Shown: piece after piece, positions 18,065 to 26,931 of the stretch
Layout of the letters: every line of letters starts with the position of its first letter
Position numbering within the stretch: the first letter of the stretch is position 1
NCBI RefSeq assembly: GCF_900104145.1
Contig: NZ_FNLB01000006.1
Location: forward strand, 2,740,501-2,804,500
DNA length: 64,000 nt
Direction: 5' to 3'
Origin: Pseudovibrio sp. Tun.PSC04-5.I4
GTDB taxonomy: Bacteria > Pseudomonadota > Alphaproteobacteria > Rhizobiales > Stappiaceae
The notes under the pieces: model-generated
The model's input: only the letters and a program-made list of their open reading frames with translations
The model's database searches: none
Told to the model about the DNA's origin: nothing
Translations under genes and position numbers: made by a program

Positions 18065-18619
18065 AAAACAAGGCGTTGTATCAGGTTCTAATACCTTCAG
18101 TTTAAGAGTGCGTCAAAGCATCCTATGCGACTAAATGCTTTTTCTACTAGGTTTGCCCTTAAAATTGGCCGAAATGATTAGATTTAATGGTGCGAACTTT
18201 GTTCATTCCTGCACAAAACAGTAGTCCGAATCCCATCAACAGATAACTTGACTTATATACTCATATTTTATTTACTGAATTTACTATCAATTTTTCAGAA
18301 AATCACTTTAAATCAAATTACGTTCACGTAAGTTCTATGTAGCATGTACCAGCTGACGTTACTCTCCCCAATAAGAGCAGAGCAGTTGTGGAGGATTTTC
18401 ATCTCTCCAGCTACCAACAACGTTCCTAGTGCTTCTCAAAGTTGATCATAAATGAAGGCGGTCACTCTGCGGTGAGCGGCATAGCCGTGAGAGCATCGGT
18501 ACAATTAGTACGCCGTCGGGCTTGGGACAAGTGACCATTAAAGAGCGTCCGTACCTCCACATATGGATCAGTTCCAGTAAATGTCCGTTTATCCTTCAAA
18601 TTTTATAGATCAGCGCGGT
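18065..18619. other. Non-coding stretch upstream of sdhC
   Basis: About 555 nt without a convincing gene, AT-rich in the middle. It should hold the sdh promoter. The only clear element is the second copy of the sdh palindrome half (TTACGTTCACGTAA, 18318-18331). Confidence 0.5.
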
Positions 18620-19099
18620 TTAGAGTGCTTTTTCCATGTATCTGACAGTCTTACCCTTGCCTTCCAACATCGCCTCTCCGACGACTTCAAAGCCTAATGA
18701 AGCATGGAATGCGTCGGATACAGGATTGGGTGGATCTGAGTTAACCTCACATACAACACGCTCATAGCCTTGGGCTCTCGCGAACTGAAACAGATCATCG
18801 TACAGCTTACGAGCGATGCCTTGGCCTCTGGCTGCTTTGGAGATCACGACACGATCAACGTAGAGGAAGCTAGTGTAGTTGGCACAGAACCATTTGAAAT
18901 TGATAGAAGAATAATCCCCGCCCTGGTCGTAAGTGACCAAAAGGCCAGCGCTGGTTCCAGCAACTTTCACATAAGTTGCTTTTCTAATGAGGTCAGCAAA
19001 ACCATCCAGACTAAGAGACGACAATTCAAGTGCATGCTCTTCATTGAGCGCATGCGCCCAAGACAGATCTTCAGCAATAATGCTTCGCAAAGCAGTCAC
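18620..19099 (-). CDS. GNAT-family N-acetyltransferase
   Basis: A 159-residue acetyl-CoA-dependent acyltransferase. The acetyl-CoA site is visible as VISKAARGQGIARKLYDDLF (about 104-123), followed by the FHASLGFEVVGE motif near the C-terminus. Substrate unknown. Single gene between sdh and the EI24 gene. Confidence 0.88.
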   Translation of the reverse strand: MTALRSIIAEDLSWAHALNEEHALELSSLSLDGFADLIRKATYVKVAGTSAGLLVTYDQGGDYSSINFKWFCANYTSFLYVDRVVISKAARGQGIARKLYDDLFQFARAQGYERVVCEVNSDPPNPVSDAFHASLGFEVVGEAMLEGKGKTVRYMEKAL

Positions 19100-19142
19100 A
19101 TCTATTTCCTAATGTTATTCCAGTTTGTTGCATTATTATCTT

Positions 19143-19817
19143 CTAGACGGATAAATTGCGTCGAGTACGGAGAGTTTTAAAGACATGGACCATGAAGATG
19201 GTGGCAAAGAGCGGAGTGATTAAGTTAACGATAGGAATTGCCAGAACGAACGCCACAATCAGACCAGCAGCAAACACCGTTCCGCTTTGAGACTTGCGGA
19301 AAGCCTTTGCTTCAGCGAGAGGCATAAATCGCATAGCGACGAACTCAAAGTATTCACGGCCCAAGAGGTAGCCATTGACCAGCAAGAAAGCTATCTGGCC
19401 AATGCCGGGAATAAAGAACAGCATCAATGCAAAGATATTGGCGATGATCACGATACCAACGAAGCGGAGGGCCGTAATAATGGACTCGCCGAGAGGCAAT
19501 GATTTGCCTCGCCTCTCAGTCGGGTAGCTTTGCTCTTCCACCAGCTCTGAAATCTGGTCCTGATAGAACGCAACAACCATGGCGGAGACTGGCGCAAGGA
19601 CAAAACCCAGTCCAATCAACGCACCAATACCAGTTACAATACTGACTGTCGTGTCCTGCCAATCCTGCGGGAGGTCGATGAAATATCCAACGACGCCTTG
19701 GATTGCGATCCAAACGACAAGAAGAAGAAGCAGAGTGAGCCCCAATCCCTTGAAAAGGATGCCTCGAAAACTGGGCTCAAAAACCTGAGAAAATGCTTTT
19801 ATTGCTGTCGATAACAT
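19143..19817 (-). CDS. EI24/CysZ-like integral membrane protein
   Basis: A 224-residue membrane protein with about four to five hydrophobic segments and the EI24/CysZ-type motif FIPGIGQIAFLLVNGYLLGREYFE. CysZ moves sulfate in E. coli, but alphaproteobacterial EI24 proteins have no proven substrate. ATG 19817 gives the family-like start MLSTAIKAFSQVF; the frame extends 11 codons to a GTG at 19850 without a ribosome site. Confidence 0.8.
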   Translation of the reverse strand: MLSTAIKAFSQVFEPSFRGILFKGLGLTLLLLLVVWIAIQGVVGYFIDLPQDWQDTTVSIVTGIGALIGLGFVLAPVSAMVVAFYQDQISELVEEQSYPTERRGKSLPLGESIITALRFVGIVIIANIFALMLFFIPGIGQIAFLLVNGYLLGREYFEFVAMRFMPLAEAKAFRKSQSGTVFAAGLIVAFVLAIPIVNLITPLFATIFMVHVFKTLRTRRNLSV

Positions 19818-19911
19818 ATCTTGTGCCGAATTAATGAAAACAGATGGCACTTAGATAAGCATTTCCCCCTGCTTCAACAAGGGCTGCCTCGTGTTGATAC
19901 AGGCTCTTCGT

Positions 19912-20526
19912 TCAGCTCACGAGTGCAACCTCATCAATAAGCTGCCAGTTCAACTGGTCAATTTTCGCAGAGCATGCATCCAAATCCGCAGGATCAAACT
20001 GGAACCAGCATCCACCACCGACATTCGGCGGTTGATCAAATTGTCGTTGGATCGCCACGTTTGCCAGATGGCATTTGAGCAAGGTTCCAGCAGCGCCATG
20101 ACCGGAAAACAACACCGGATCTTCTGCTGGCATGGAACTCAAAACCGCTTTAATCGCAGTGATTACGCGGCTTTGTGCATCGAGGGCACGCTCCCAGCCG
20201 CGAACACTGATTGCGGGACGTGAGAAGAAATCGTCCGCGACAAGTTCAAACTCGTCTGGCGGCAAAAAGCCGGTTGAGCTGCGGTCATTTTCATGCAGGT
20301 TTGGTGCTGTGGTCAGCTCAACTCCCAAATGGTTTGCAATGATCTGGCCGGTTTCAATCGCCTTCTTCTCTTTACTAGAGATAACGTGCTCAATTTCCAG
20401 CAACCAAGGTTGGCGCAGACCTTGTTCCAGCCGAGCCCGTCCTTTATCCGACAAGTCCCAGTGCGGAACTGGTGTTGCCGGATCAATATCGACATTCGGA
20501 TGGCTCAAATAAATGCAGTAACTCAT
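19912..20526 (-). CDS. Histidine phosphatase (phosphoglycerate-mutase-like) family protein
   Basis: A 204-residue protein. The catalytic-His motif is SHPNVDIDP instead of the usual RHG, followed by WDLSDKGRARLEQGL, SSKEKKAIETG and the second active-site His in LFSGHGAAGTLL. Both histidines are kept; the arginine before the first is a serine, a variant I recall in alphaproteobacterial members. Substrate unknown. ATG 20526 follows GGGGGAGG by a few nt and is preferred to the longer frame. NudC lies 62 nt upstream on the same strand. Confidence 0.75.
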   Translation of the reverse strand: MSYCIYLSHPNVDIDPATPVPHWDLSDKGRARLEQGLRQPWLLEIEHVISSKEKKAIETGQIIANHLGVELTTAPNLHENDRSSTGFLPPDEFELVADDFFSRPAISVRGWERALDAQSRVITAIKAVLSSMPAEDPVLFSGHGAAGTLLKCHLANVAIQRQFDQPPNVGGGCWFQFDPADLDACSAKIDQLNWQLIDEVALVS

Positions 20527-20588
20527 GACACCTCCCCCGGTGCCATTTGACACCCGTTAGATAACCACTGGCTCTACGCAACCATGGG

Positions 20589-21554
20589 TCATTTTCCCTC
20601 AGTAAATATCTTGATCAAATGATGCGCGATTGAGATGTCAGGGGGACAAATTAATCCTGACTCAGCTTCGCCTTGGAGCATCCTCAGTGTCTCCTCTTTG
20701 GTAAACCACTGACAATCCTCCATTTCTTCATAGTCGATATTCAAGTCCGTGGTGAGCGCTTCCCCGTGAAATCCGGCCATAATGTTTGAAGGAAATGGCC
20801 ATGGTTGGCTGGCGATGTAGGTCACCTTGCCTACCTTTACGCCTGCTTCTTCAAAGACTTCACGACGCACCGCGTCTTCCAACGTCTCACCCGGTTCAAC
20901 AAATCCAGCCAGCGTTGTGTAGACATTTTCCGCCAAATGGTAGGGACGCCCCATCAGGCATTTATCCCCGTGAGTGATCAACATTATCACCGCTGGATCC
21001 GTTCTTGGGAAATGCTGCGCTGAACAGGAGGGACAATCCCGGCGATAACCAGCCTCAGCAAGCTCCGTTGGCTTTCCACATTGAGAGCACATTTTGTGCG
21101 ACAGATGCCATCTGCCGACTGCAGCAGCTTGAGCCATCATACCGAATACTTTGGAACTCGCTGCGCGCTTCATTGCAATTCCACGCAAACCGTAAGCAGC
21201 AAATGGGCCCCGTTTTTCCAGCTCTTCTTCCAGTGTTTCCGCGTCAGTTGAATAGCGCACACCGAAATATGGACGGTCGCTATCTTCTTCATCTAATCCG
21301 AGAAAGATGGTTGTTGCGTCCTTGATCCCTAATGTTCCCAAGACCTCAGCTGTATGTTGGACTGGATCGATTTCCTGTTCAATATTGAAAATAAAACTGT
21401 CGTTCGCCTGTATCAGAAATCGTGTCTCGGACGCTGCTTTTAAAGACTTAACCCATTCTGTATCCTTACGTTTTTCTCCGCAGCGATTGAGGGTATTTGC
21501 AGAGTAACAAAGGGCAGAAGAAGCATCAAATGCCTCAGTGGTTTCGGCCTGCAT
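20589..21554 (-). CDS. nudC: NAD(+)/NADH pyrophosphatase (RNA NAD-decapping hydrolase)
   Basis: Nudix hydrolase of 321 residues that cleaves NADH to NMNH and AMP and, in E. coli, removes NAD caps from RNA. It has the NudC layout: an N-terminal domain, a four-Cys zinc ribbon (CSQCGKP...CPSC, about 160-181), then the Nudix box GFVEPGETLEDAVRREVFEEAGV (about 216-238) and the NudC-type SQPWPFPSNIMAGF motif. Confidence 0.95.
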   Translation of the reverse strand: MQAETTEAFDASSALCYSANTLNRCGEKRKDTEWVKSLKAASETRFLIQANDSFIFNIEQEIDPVQHTAEVLGTLGIKDATTIFLGLDEEDSDRPYFGVRYSTDAETLEEELEKRGPFAAYGLRGIAMKRAASSKVFGMMAQAAAVGRWHLSHKMCSQCGKPTELAEAGYRRDCPSCSAQHFPRTDPAVIMLITHGDKCLMGRPYHLAENVYTTLAGFVEPGETLEDAVRREVFEEAGVKVGKVTYIASQPWPFPSNIMAGFHGEALTTDLNIDYEEMEDCQWFTKEETLRMLQGEAESGLICPPDISIAHHLIKIFTEGK

Positions 21555-21709
21555 TTCGAATTCCTTAAACTATAAAATTAATGAGAGTGAAGCCGAGATA
21601 CCATTGAAATGCAATGACTGGGCGACACTTTCTTCGCTAGAGCTCATGTGAGAAGAGGACTGTTTCACACTCTCGTCCACAGAGACGAGCGGTAGGCGTC
21701 AATGAACAC

Positions 21710-21738
21710 TTGCAAAATTTAAACAAACCGCCCATACA
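21710..21738 (+). promoter_or_regulatory. Candidate promoter of the SRP RNA gene
   Basis: TTGCAA (21710-21715) and CATACA (21733-21738) are separated by 17 nt and would start transcription at the SRP RNA 5' end near 21744. The -10 match is weak, so the call rests mainly on position. Confidence 0.4.
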
Positions 21739-21743
21739 CCTTT

Positions 21744-21845
21744 TCGGGAGGTTGGTGGTGGACGAGCCACTCGCCAACTGGGTCAGATCCGGAAGGAAGC
21801 AGCCCTAACGAGTCCATGGCACGGGTCATCGTGCCAGCCTCCCAC
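21744..21845 (+). ncRNA. ffs: Signal recognition particle RNA, small bacterial type
   Basis: The universally conserved SRP core GGTCAGATCCGGAAGGAAGC followed by AGCC is at 21781-21804, with the GGAA tetraloop and asymmetric loop that bind Ffh. The ends pair: GGGAGGTTGG (21746-21755) with CCAGCCTCCC (21834-21843) through 10 bp including one wobble. It lies immediately upstream of dnaX, a common arrangement. Confidence 0.95.
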
Positions 21846-21947
21846 CTATTTTCTCCGCGCCCACACTCGACAAGCGGCCGGTCTTCGTCTTGAATGGCCG
21901 GGAATTAGTTTTACCTTGCCTTTGAGTTGGCAGAGGATTTGGGCGAT

Positions 21948-23819
21948 ATGGACGGAACAGACCTTCAAAACGAACATCAAGCAGCAAACAGCGCCGAAGC
22001 ACCCGCTTCTGGCGGCAGTGACGGTGCTTACCGCGTTCTCGCCCGAAAATACCGACCAAGCTCCTTTGATGACCTTTATGGTCAGGAGCCGATGGTCCAG
22101 ACCCTTCAAAACGCATTCGAGACTGGCCGTATCGCTCATGCATGGATGCTGACGGGTGTTCGCGGTGTTGGTAAAACGACAACAGCGCGTATTCTTGCGC
22201 GCGGGTTGAACTACGAAATCCCCGGCGAAATTGATAAGGCTACCATACACTTAGACAAACTCGGCGTTCACTGTAAGGCGATCATGGAAGGTCGTCATGT
22301 TGATGTGATCGAGATGGATGCGGCCTCTCATACCGGGATTGACGACATTCGCGAAATTACCGAGGCAGCTCGGTACCGGCCTGCGAGTGCGCGTTATAAA
22401 GTGTACATCATTGATGAGGTGCATATGCTCTCCAAATCGGCGTTCAACGGCCTGTTGAAGACGCTGGAGGAGCCGCCTGAGCATGTGAAATTCATCTTCG
22501 CGACCACAGAAATCCGCAAGGTTCCCGTAACTGTCCTCTCCCGTTGCCAGCGGTTTGACCTGCGCCGTATTGAGAGCTCTACGCTTGTTTCTCTGCTGCG
22601 CGCTATCTCTGGCAAAGAGGGAATAGAAATTTCCGATGAAGCTCTGGCGCTGATTGCCCGCGCGGGTGAAGGCTCTGCACGTGATTGTTTAAGCCTGCTG
22701 GATCAAGCTATTGCGCATGGTGCTGGCCGCATTGAAGCGGACGAAGTGCGCCAGATGCTTGGCCTTGCTGACCGCAGCCGTGTGATAGATTTGTTTGAGC
22801 ATGTGATGCGCGGCGATATTGCCAGCGCACTGGATGAGCTTAAAGCCCAGTATGAAGTGGGTGCCGATCCGGCAGTTGTCCTCTCTGACCTTGCAGACTT
22901 TACCCATTTGGTGACGCGCCTAAAGGCTGTGCCTAAATCCGGTGATGAAGCCTCCGTGACTGAGAGTGAGCGATTGAGAGGCCGCGAGTTTGCTGAGAAG
23001 CTTTCTATGCGTATTCTTTCTCGCACATGGCAGATATTGCTGAAGGGAATTAATGAGGTGCAGACTGCACCTAAACCCCTAGCCGCTGCTGATATGGTGC
23101 TGGTACGGCTCTGTTATGCCTCTGACCTTCCCGACCCTGAGGAAGCATTGAAGCTTTTGAAGTCCGGTAAGTTCTCACCCGCTGGTGGGGGCGCCCCAGC
23201 AGGCAACGCCCCGCAAGGTGGTGGCGGGTCACGCGCAAGCGCCGTTTCTGGTGGCGGCGGATCAGTTCCCCAACTGCGTACAGTCGCTGGCGGGCAACCA
23301 ATGGTCCAAGCGGTTGGTACTCCAGCTCAATCTGCTCCGCAAATGCGCCGCGCTGAAGAAGCACAAGAAAAAATTGCGATCCGATCCTGGCATGAGGTTG
23401 CGCAGCTCGCAGCCAAAATGAAGGACATTCCGGTTAAGGTTTCCGTTGAGCGTGCGCTCCGGCTCGTTAACTTTCAGCCTGGCCGCATTGAGGTGCAACC
23501 TACCGAGATTGCCACTTCTGATGCCGCAGGTGAGCTTGGCCGAAAACTGACTGAATGGACCGGTCGACGCTGGATTGTTGCGGTTAGCCGAGAGCAAGGT
23601 CGACCGACTTTGCATGAAGAAAAAGAAGCCAATCAACGACAGTTGGTTTCTGATGCGCATTCTGATCCGGAAATCGTCAAACTGATCGCTGCTTTTCCTG
23701 GCGCGAAGGTTGTTGATGTTCGCATTTTGAAGCAGGAGGAAGATATTCCCCTTGAGATTGCTTCTGATGTCACGGACCTAGATCCCGCAGAATCTATGGA
23801 TTTCACCGAGGATTTCTAA
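21948..23819 (+). CDS. dnaX: DNA polymerase III subunits gamma/tau
   Basis: Clamp-loader ATPase, 623 residues from ATG 21948 (the frame also has TTG at 21927). Walker A GVRGVGKTT is at about 70-78, then IDEVHMLS and the SRC sensor (VTVLSRCQRFDLRRI). The zinc module is reduced: only one Cys (GVHCKAI) remains where E. coli has four, a pattern I associate with alphaproteobacterial DnaX. A Gly-rich linker (about 410-445) leads to the C-terminal tau region. No A-rich slippery heptamer in the right phase was found, so tau alone may be made. First of the dnaX-ybaB-recR group. Confidence 0.96.
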   Translation: MDGTDLQNEHQAANSAEAPASGGSDGAYRVLARKYRPSSFDDLYGQEPMVQTLQNAFETGRIAHAWMLTGVRGVGKTTTARILARGLNYEIPGEIDKATIHLDKLGVHCKAIMEGRHVDVIEMDAASHTGIDDIREITEAARYRPASARYKVYIIDEVHMLSKSAFNGLLKTLEEPPEHVKFIFATTEIRKVPVTVLSRCQRFDLRRIESSTLVSLLRAISGKEGIEISDEALALIARAGEGSARDCLSLLDQAIAHGAGRIEADEVRQMLGLADRSRVIDLFEHVMRGDIASALDELKAQYEVGADPAVVLSDLADFTHLVTRLKAVPKSGDEASVTESERLRGREFAEKLSMRILSRTWQILLKGINEVQTAPKPLAAADMVLVRLCYASDLPDPEEALKLLKSGKFSPAGGGAPAGNAPQGGGGSRASAVSGGGGSVPQLRTVAGGQPMVQAVGTPAQSAPQMRRAEEAQEKIAIRSWHEVAQLAAKMKDIPVKVSVERALRLVNFQPGRIEVQPTEIATSDAAGELGRKLTEWTGRRWIVAVSREQGRPTLHEEKEANQRQLVSDAHSDPEIVKLIAAFPGAKVVDVRILKQEEDIPLEIASDVTDLDPAESMDFTEDF

Positions 23820-23897
23820 GGTTTTCATGCTATGAAACCTTAGAGGAATAATGACAGAGCGCTTAATCACGCTCACCTAAGCTAAAGGAGCCAGTCG

Positions 23898-24218
23898 ATG
23901 GACTTTCTCAAAATGATGAAGCAAGCCAAGCAGATGCAGGAAAAGATGGGCGACCTTCAGAGTGCAGTCAGCGAGCTTTCAGTTGAAGGTGTTTCAGGCG
24001 CAGGCATGATCACCGTTACCTTAAATGGTAAGGGCGAGATGACTGGTTTGAAGATCGATCCATCCCTGATCAAAGCTGATGAATCCGGGGTCCTTGAGGA
24101 TCTTATCCTCGCTGCGCATAATGATGCGAAAGCCAAAGGCGAAGCACTGGTGCAGGAACGCACTCAAGAGCTGATGTCCGGCATGGGCCTGCCCGCAGGT
24201 ATGAAACTCCCCATGTGA
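23898..24218 (+). CDS. YbaB/EbfC-family nucleoid-associated protein
   Basis: A 106-residue DNA-binding protein starting MDFLKMMKQAKQMQEKMGDLQ with the family's GAGMITVTLNGKGEMTGLKIDPSL core and a coiled N-terminal helix. It sits between dnaX and recR, its conserved place. The ATG has AAAGGAG about 9 nt upstream. Confidence 0.96.
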   Translation: MDFLKMMKQAKQMQEKMGDLQSAVSELSVEGVSGAGMITVTLNGKGEMTGLKIDPSLIKADESGVLEDLILAAHNDAKAKGEALVQERTQELMSGMGLPAGMKLPM

Positions 24219-24307
24219 TTTGAGTTGAGGGCCAGCCCACCTGTTGCTTTTAGAGCGCAAACAACTGGTGTTTTGGTCTACCTCCTCCGGAATACTTATT
24301 CCCTCTT

Positions 24308-24327
24308 GCCCGCCGAATTCGGCGGGC
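24308..24327. repeat. 20-bp perfect palindrome between ybaB and recR
   Basis: GCCCGCCGAATTCGGCGGGC forms a continuous GC-rich palindrome in the 185-nt ybaB-recR spacer. There is no T-run, so it may be an mRNA processing/stability hairpin or a protein site. Confidence 0.55.
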
Positions 24328-24403
24328 ATAGTTTATCTGGCATTGCCTGCAAAGCTGATTTGCACAAAGCCCCTTTCCTTCTCGCAGTGAGCATACAAGT
24401 CCG

Positions 24404-25015
24404 ATGAGTACACGCAGGGTCGCTGGTCCCGAAATTGAACGCCTCATTCAGTTACTCTCCAAGTTGCCCGGCCTTGGCCCGCGCTCTGCCAGACGTGCTG
24501 CCTTGCATCTCATTCAAAAGAAAGATCAATTGTTGATCCCACTTGCTGAGGCGATGGGCGTGGCGGTGGAGCATGTGGGCATTTGTTCCCAGTGTGGTAC
24601 CGTTGATACCAGTGATCCTTGCACCATCTGCTCTGATCCGCGCAGGGATAGCACCACCATTGTGGTTGTGGAAGATGTCTCTGACTTGTGGGCGCTGGAG
24701 CGGGCATCGGCTGTGAGAGCACATTATCATGTCCTCGGCGGAACCCTGTCTCCACTGGATGGAATTGGCCCTGATGACTTGCAAATTTCCAAGCTTGTGG
24801 AACGGGTCGAAGGCGGTAACGTGGTTGAGGTTATCCTCGCAGTGAATGCGACCGTTGAAGGGCAAACAACAGCGCACTTCATTACGGACCAGCTGACGCG
24901 CTTTGAAAATGTGCAGGTAACACGCCTCGCACACGGTGTGCCGGTTGGAGGGGAACTTGACTACCTTGACGAAGGCACTCTGGCGCTGGCTTTGCGAGCG
25001 AGAACAAAGTTTTAG
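24404..25015 (+). CDS. recR: Recombination protein RecR
   Basis: Part of RecFOR recombinational repair. It is 203 residues: helix-hairpin-helix (IQLLSKLPGLGPRSARRAALHL), four-Cys zinc finger (CSQCGTVDTSDPCTIC, about 59-74), Toprim domain (IVVVEDVSDLWALE) and the C-terminal RLAHGVPVGGELDYLDEGTL Walker-B-like block. Confidence 0.97.
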   Translation: MSTRRVAGPEIERLIQLLSKLPGLGPRSARRAALHLIQKKDQLLIPLAEAMGVAVEHVGICSQCGTVDTSDPCTICSDPRRDSTTIVVVEDVSDLWALERASAVRAHYHVLGGTLSPLDGIGPDDLQISKLVERVEGGNVVEVILAVNATVEGQTTAHFITDQLTRFENVQVTRLAHGVPVGGELDYLDEGTLALALRARTKF

Positions 25016-25028
25016 CTGGGTTTAGCCT

Positions 25029-25072
25029 CGCACATTCTGCGGGCATTACTCCTGATGGCCGCAGAATGTGCG
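25029..25072 (+). terminator. Hairpin after recR
   Basis: Perfect 14-bp stem (CGCACATTCTGCGG with CCGCAGAATGTGCG, 16-nt loop) starting 13 nt after the recR stop and followed by a GT-rich stretch. Strong hairpin but a weak U-tract. Confidence 0.6.
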
Positions 25073-25120
25073 TTGGTTTGAAAGGAACGCATTTTTTCTG
25101 CGTTGAACTGGGTATTTGAT

Positions 25121-25642
25121 ATGAACAAATCAGCCGCTTCTGAAATTGCCGATTTTTCCGTTCGCAAAACGCAGCGAAACGATGTGAATGAGCTACTGGC
25201 ACTCCTCAATCAGATTATCGAGATGGGGGGAACAACTGCCATGGAGAAGAAGCTGAACAAGGCTGAGTTCCTTTCCTCGTTTCTTGAGGCAGACATTCTG
25301 GAGAGCAGCGTTTGCGCGATTGACCGCGAGACAGGCGAACCGCTTGGCTTTCAGATCGCCAGCCATTACGGAGATATCCCCGCAGACTGGGTTGACATAG
25401 GCACCTTTGTAAAGCCCGGCATTCAAACCCGAGGCATTGGCAGCGCACTCTTCAAAGCAACCCTTGCAGCACTTGAGGGTAAGGAGCTGATGGCGATCAA
25501 CGCAACCATCCGAGCAGACAACACAGGTGGCCTTGCCTACTACAACTCTCGTGGGTTTAAAGACTACAAAGTGTTGACGGATGCCCCATTAGCGGACGGG
25601 ACGCCGGTAGACCGGATTTGTAAGCGGTATGATTTGGGGTGA
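25121..25642 (+). CDS. GNAT-family N-acetyltransferase
   Basis: A 173-residue acyltransferase with TFVKPGIQTRGIGSALFKATLAAL as the acetyl-CoA loop and ADNTGGLAYYNSRGFKDYKV at the C-terminus. ATG 25121 is preferred over a TTG at 25103. Substrate unknown. The strand and spacing suggest a unit separate from recR, given the hairpin between them. Confidence 0.85.
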   Translation: MNKSAASEIADFSVRKTQRNDVNELLALLNQIIEMGGTTAMEKKLNKAEFLSSFLEADILESSVCAIDRETGEPLGFQIASHYGDIPADWVDIGTFVKPGIQTRGIGSALFKATLAALEGKELMAINATIRADNTGGLAYYNSRGFKDYKVLTDAPLADGTPVDRICKRYDLG

Positions 25643-25705
25643 GTGCTGATCATCGGCTCTGGCTGGAGCTGGTTTGTGGGTGGACTCGATGAGGCTGGAG
25701 CGCTT

Positions 25706-25804
25706 GGCTCTGGATCCCGGATCAAGTCCGGGAAGACGGCAGTGTTGGTTATCAAGAGCGTTACATCGGCTGATGTCATCCCGCACTTGATGCGGGACCT
25801 AGAG
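25706..25804. repeat. Pair of dispersed palindromic elements
   Basis: Two hairpins with 7-bp arms: TCCCGGA-TCAAG-TCCGGGA (25715-25733) and TCCCGCA-CTTGA-TGCGGGA (25779-25797). They belong to one family in opposite orientation (loop TCAAG versus CTTGA). Both carry flanks shared with copies at 37.4-37.9 kb (CTCTGG, GTCATCCCGCA, GGACCTAGAG). The rest of the 25643-26038 spacer shows nothing else. Confidence 0.75.
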
Positions 25805-26038
25805 CGGAGGGTTCGGCGTTGGTGTGATTTTGGACACTGGCCAACATCTGGAAGGTAATCGCGTAATAATTGGGAATGTTCGCTGCCATTGTTAGTCCAG
25901 TCGTCTCATCTCGCAATTGTTGAAGATTTGACTTGAGCCAGCCATAATCGGGACACAGATTTTTCGCGATAGACTTGTAGAAGGCCTTTCTGGCAGCATT
26001 GCTGGATGGAAAAGCAGTTTTAAACGCGGAGTGCCTGA

Positions 26039-26745
26039 ATGTCGTCTCGACTGTATGGCGAATTTGCCGAGCAATATGATGAGGCGATCCAGGAGAACAT
26101 TTACAATGCTCTTTTGGAACGCCCGACCCTGCTGGGTATGCTGCCTCCGCTGCAAGGGCTGAAGGTTCTGGACCTCGGTTGTGGGCCGGGCGTGTACGCG
26201 CAGTTTCTCCATGAGCATGGGGCTGATGTAACCTGCATTGATGCCTCTGAGCAGATGCTTGGGTTGGTGAAGGCCAAGTTGGGCGGACATGTGAAGTGCT
26301 ATACCTCTGACCTCTCCCACGGATTGCCGAAGGATGCGCAGGGGCCGTATGATCTGGTGATCTGCCCGCTCATGATCCATTACATAGAAGATTTGGATAC
26401 TCTGTTTTCCGACATCGGCAAGGTGTTGAAGCCGGATGGGTTCTTTATTTTTCAACCCATCATCCACTTGTTGATGCGCAGTGCTCGCCCAGTGGTGCCT
26501 ATTTGCGGCAGGAGTATGTGAGCGAGGATTGGAACACGATTGGGCAGCCAGTGGAGGTGAGTTTCTATCGCCGTCCGCTCTCCATGCTGTTTGGCTGGCT
26601 CGCCAATGCCGGGCTGTGCGTTGTGGACCTGCATGAGGGGACGCCTGCCGCTGAGATGAAAGAAAAGTCGCCTGTGCATTACGAAAAACTGACGCGAAAT
26701 CCGAACTTTATCTTCTTCAAATGCGCGAGACATAGCACCAAGTAG
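26039..26745 (+). pseudogene. SAM-dependent methyltransferase split by a frameshift
   Basis: Class I methyltransferase with VLDLGCGPGVYAQFL (SAM motif I), CIDASEQML and DLVICPLMIHYIEDL. The first frame ends at 26521 after an unlikely tail. The proper continuation is in the next frame (THHPLVDAQC, then YVSEDWNTIG, ending 26745). The break is at a run of five T at 26448-26452: one more T would join FFIF to STHHPL and restore a protein of about 235 residues. It may be a true null allele or a homopolymer sequencing error. Substrate unknown. Confidence 0.8.
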
Positions 26746-26931
26746 GTTACCTCTTGGATATCTGACAGATACTCGACTCAGTTAGTTGCTAACATTTATG
26801 TTAGTCGCAAATTATTACAAGAAATAAGGCGTGTTTTTCGCAGAACCATGCGGTTCCCCGCAATTTCATGTGGGGAATAGCTGAATCATTTCAATCAGGT
26901 AATGACTCTGCGACACTCACATTCCTGTTAG

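Noticed and set aside
23355..23375. A-rich run in dnaX as a programmed -1 frameshift site for gamma
   Set aside because: The A-run is in the wrong phase for an X-XXY-YYZ heptamer (codons GAA AAA ATT) and no stimulatory hairpin was seen.
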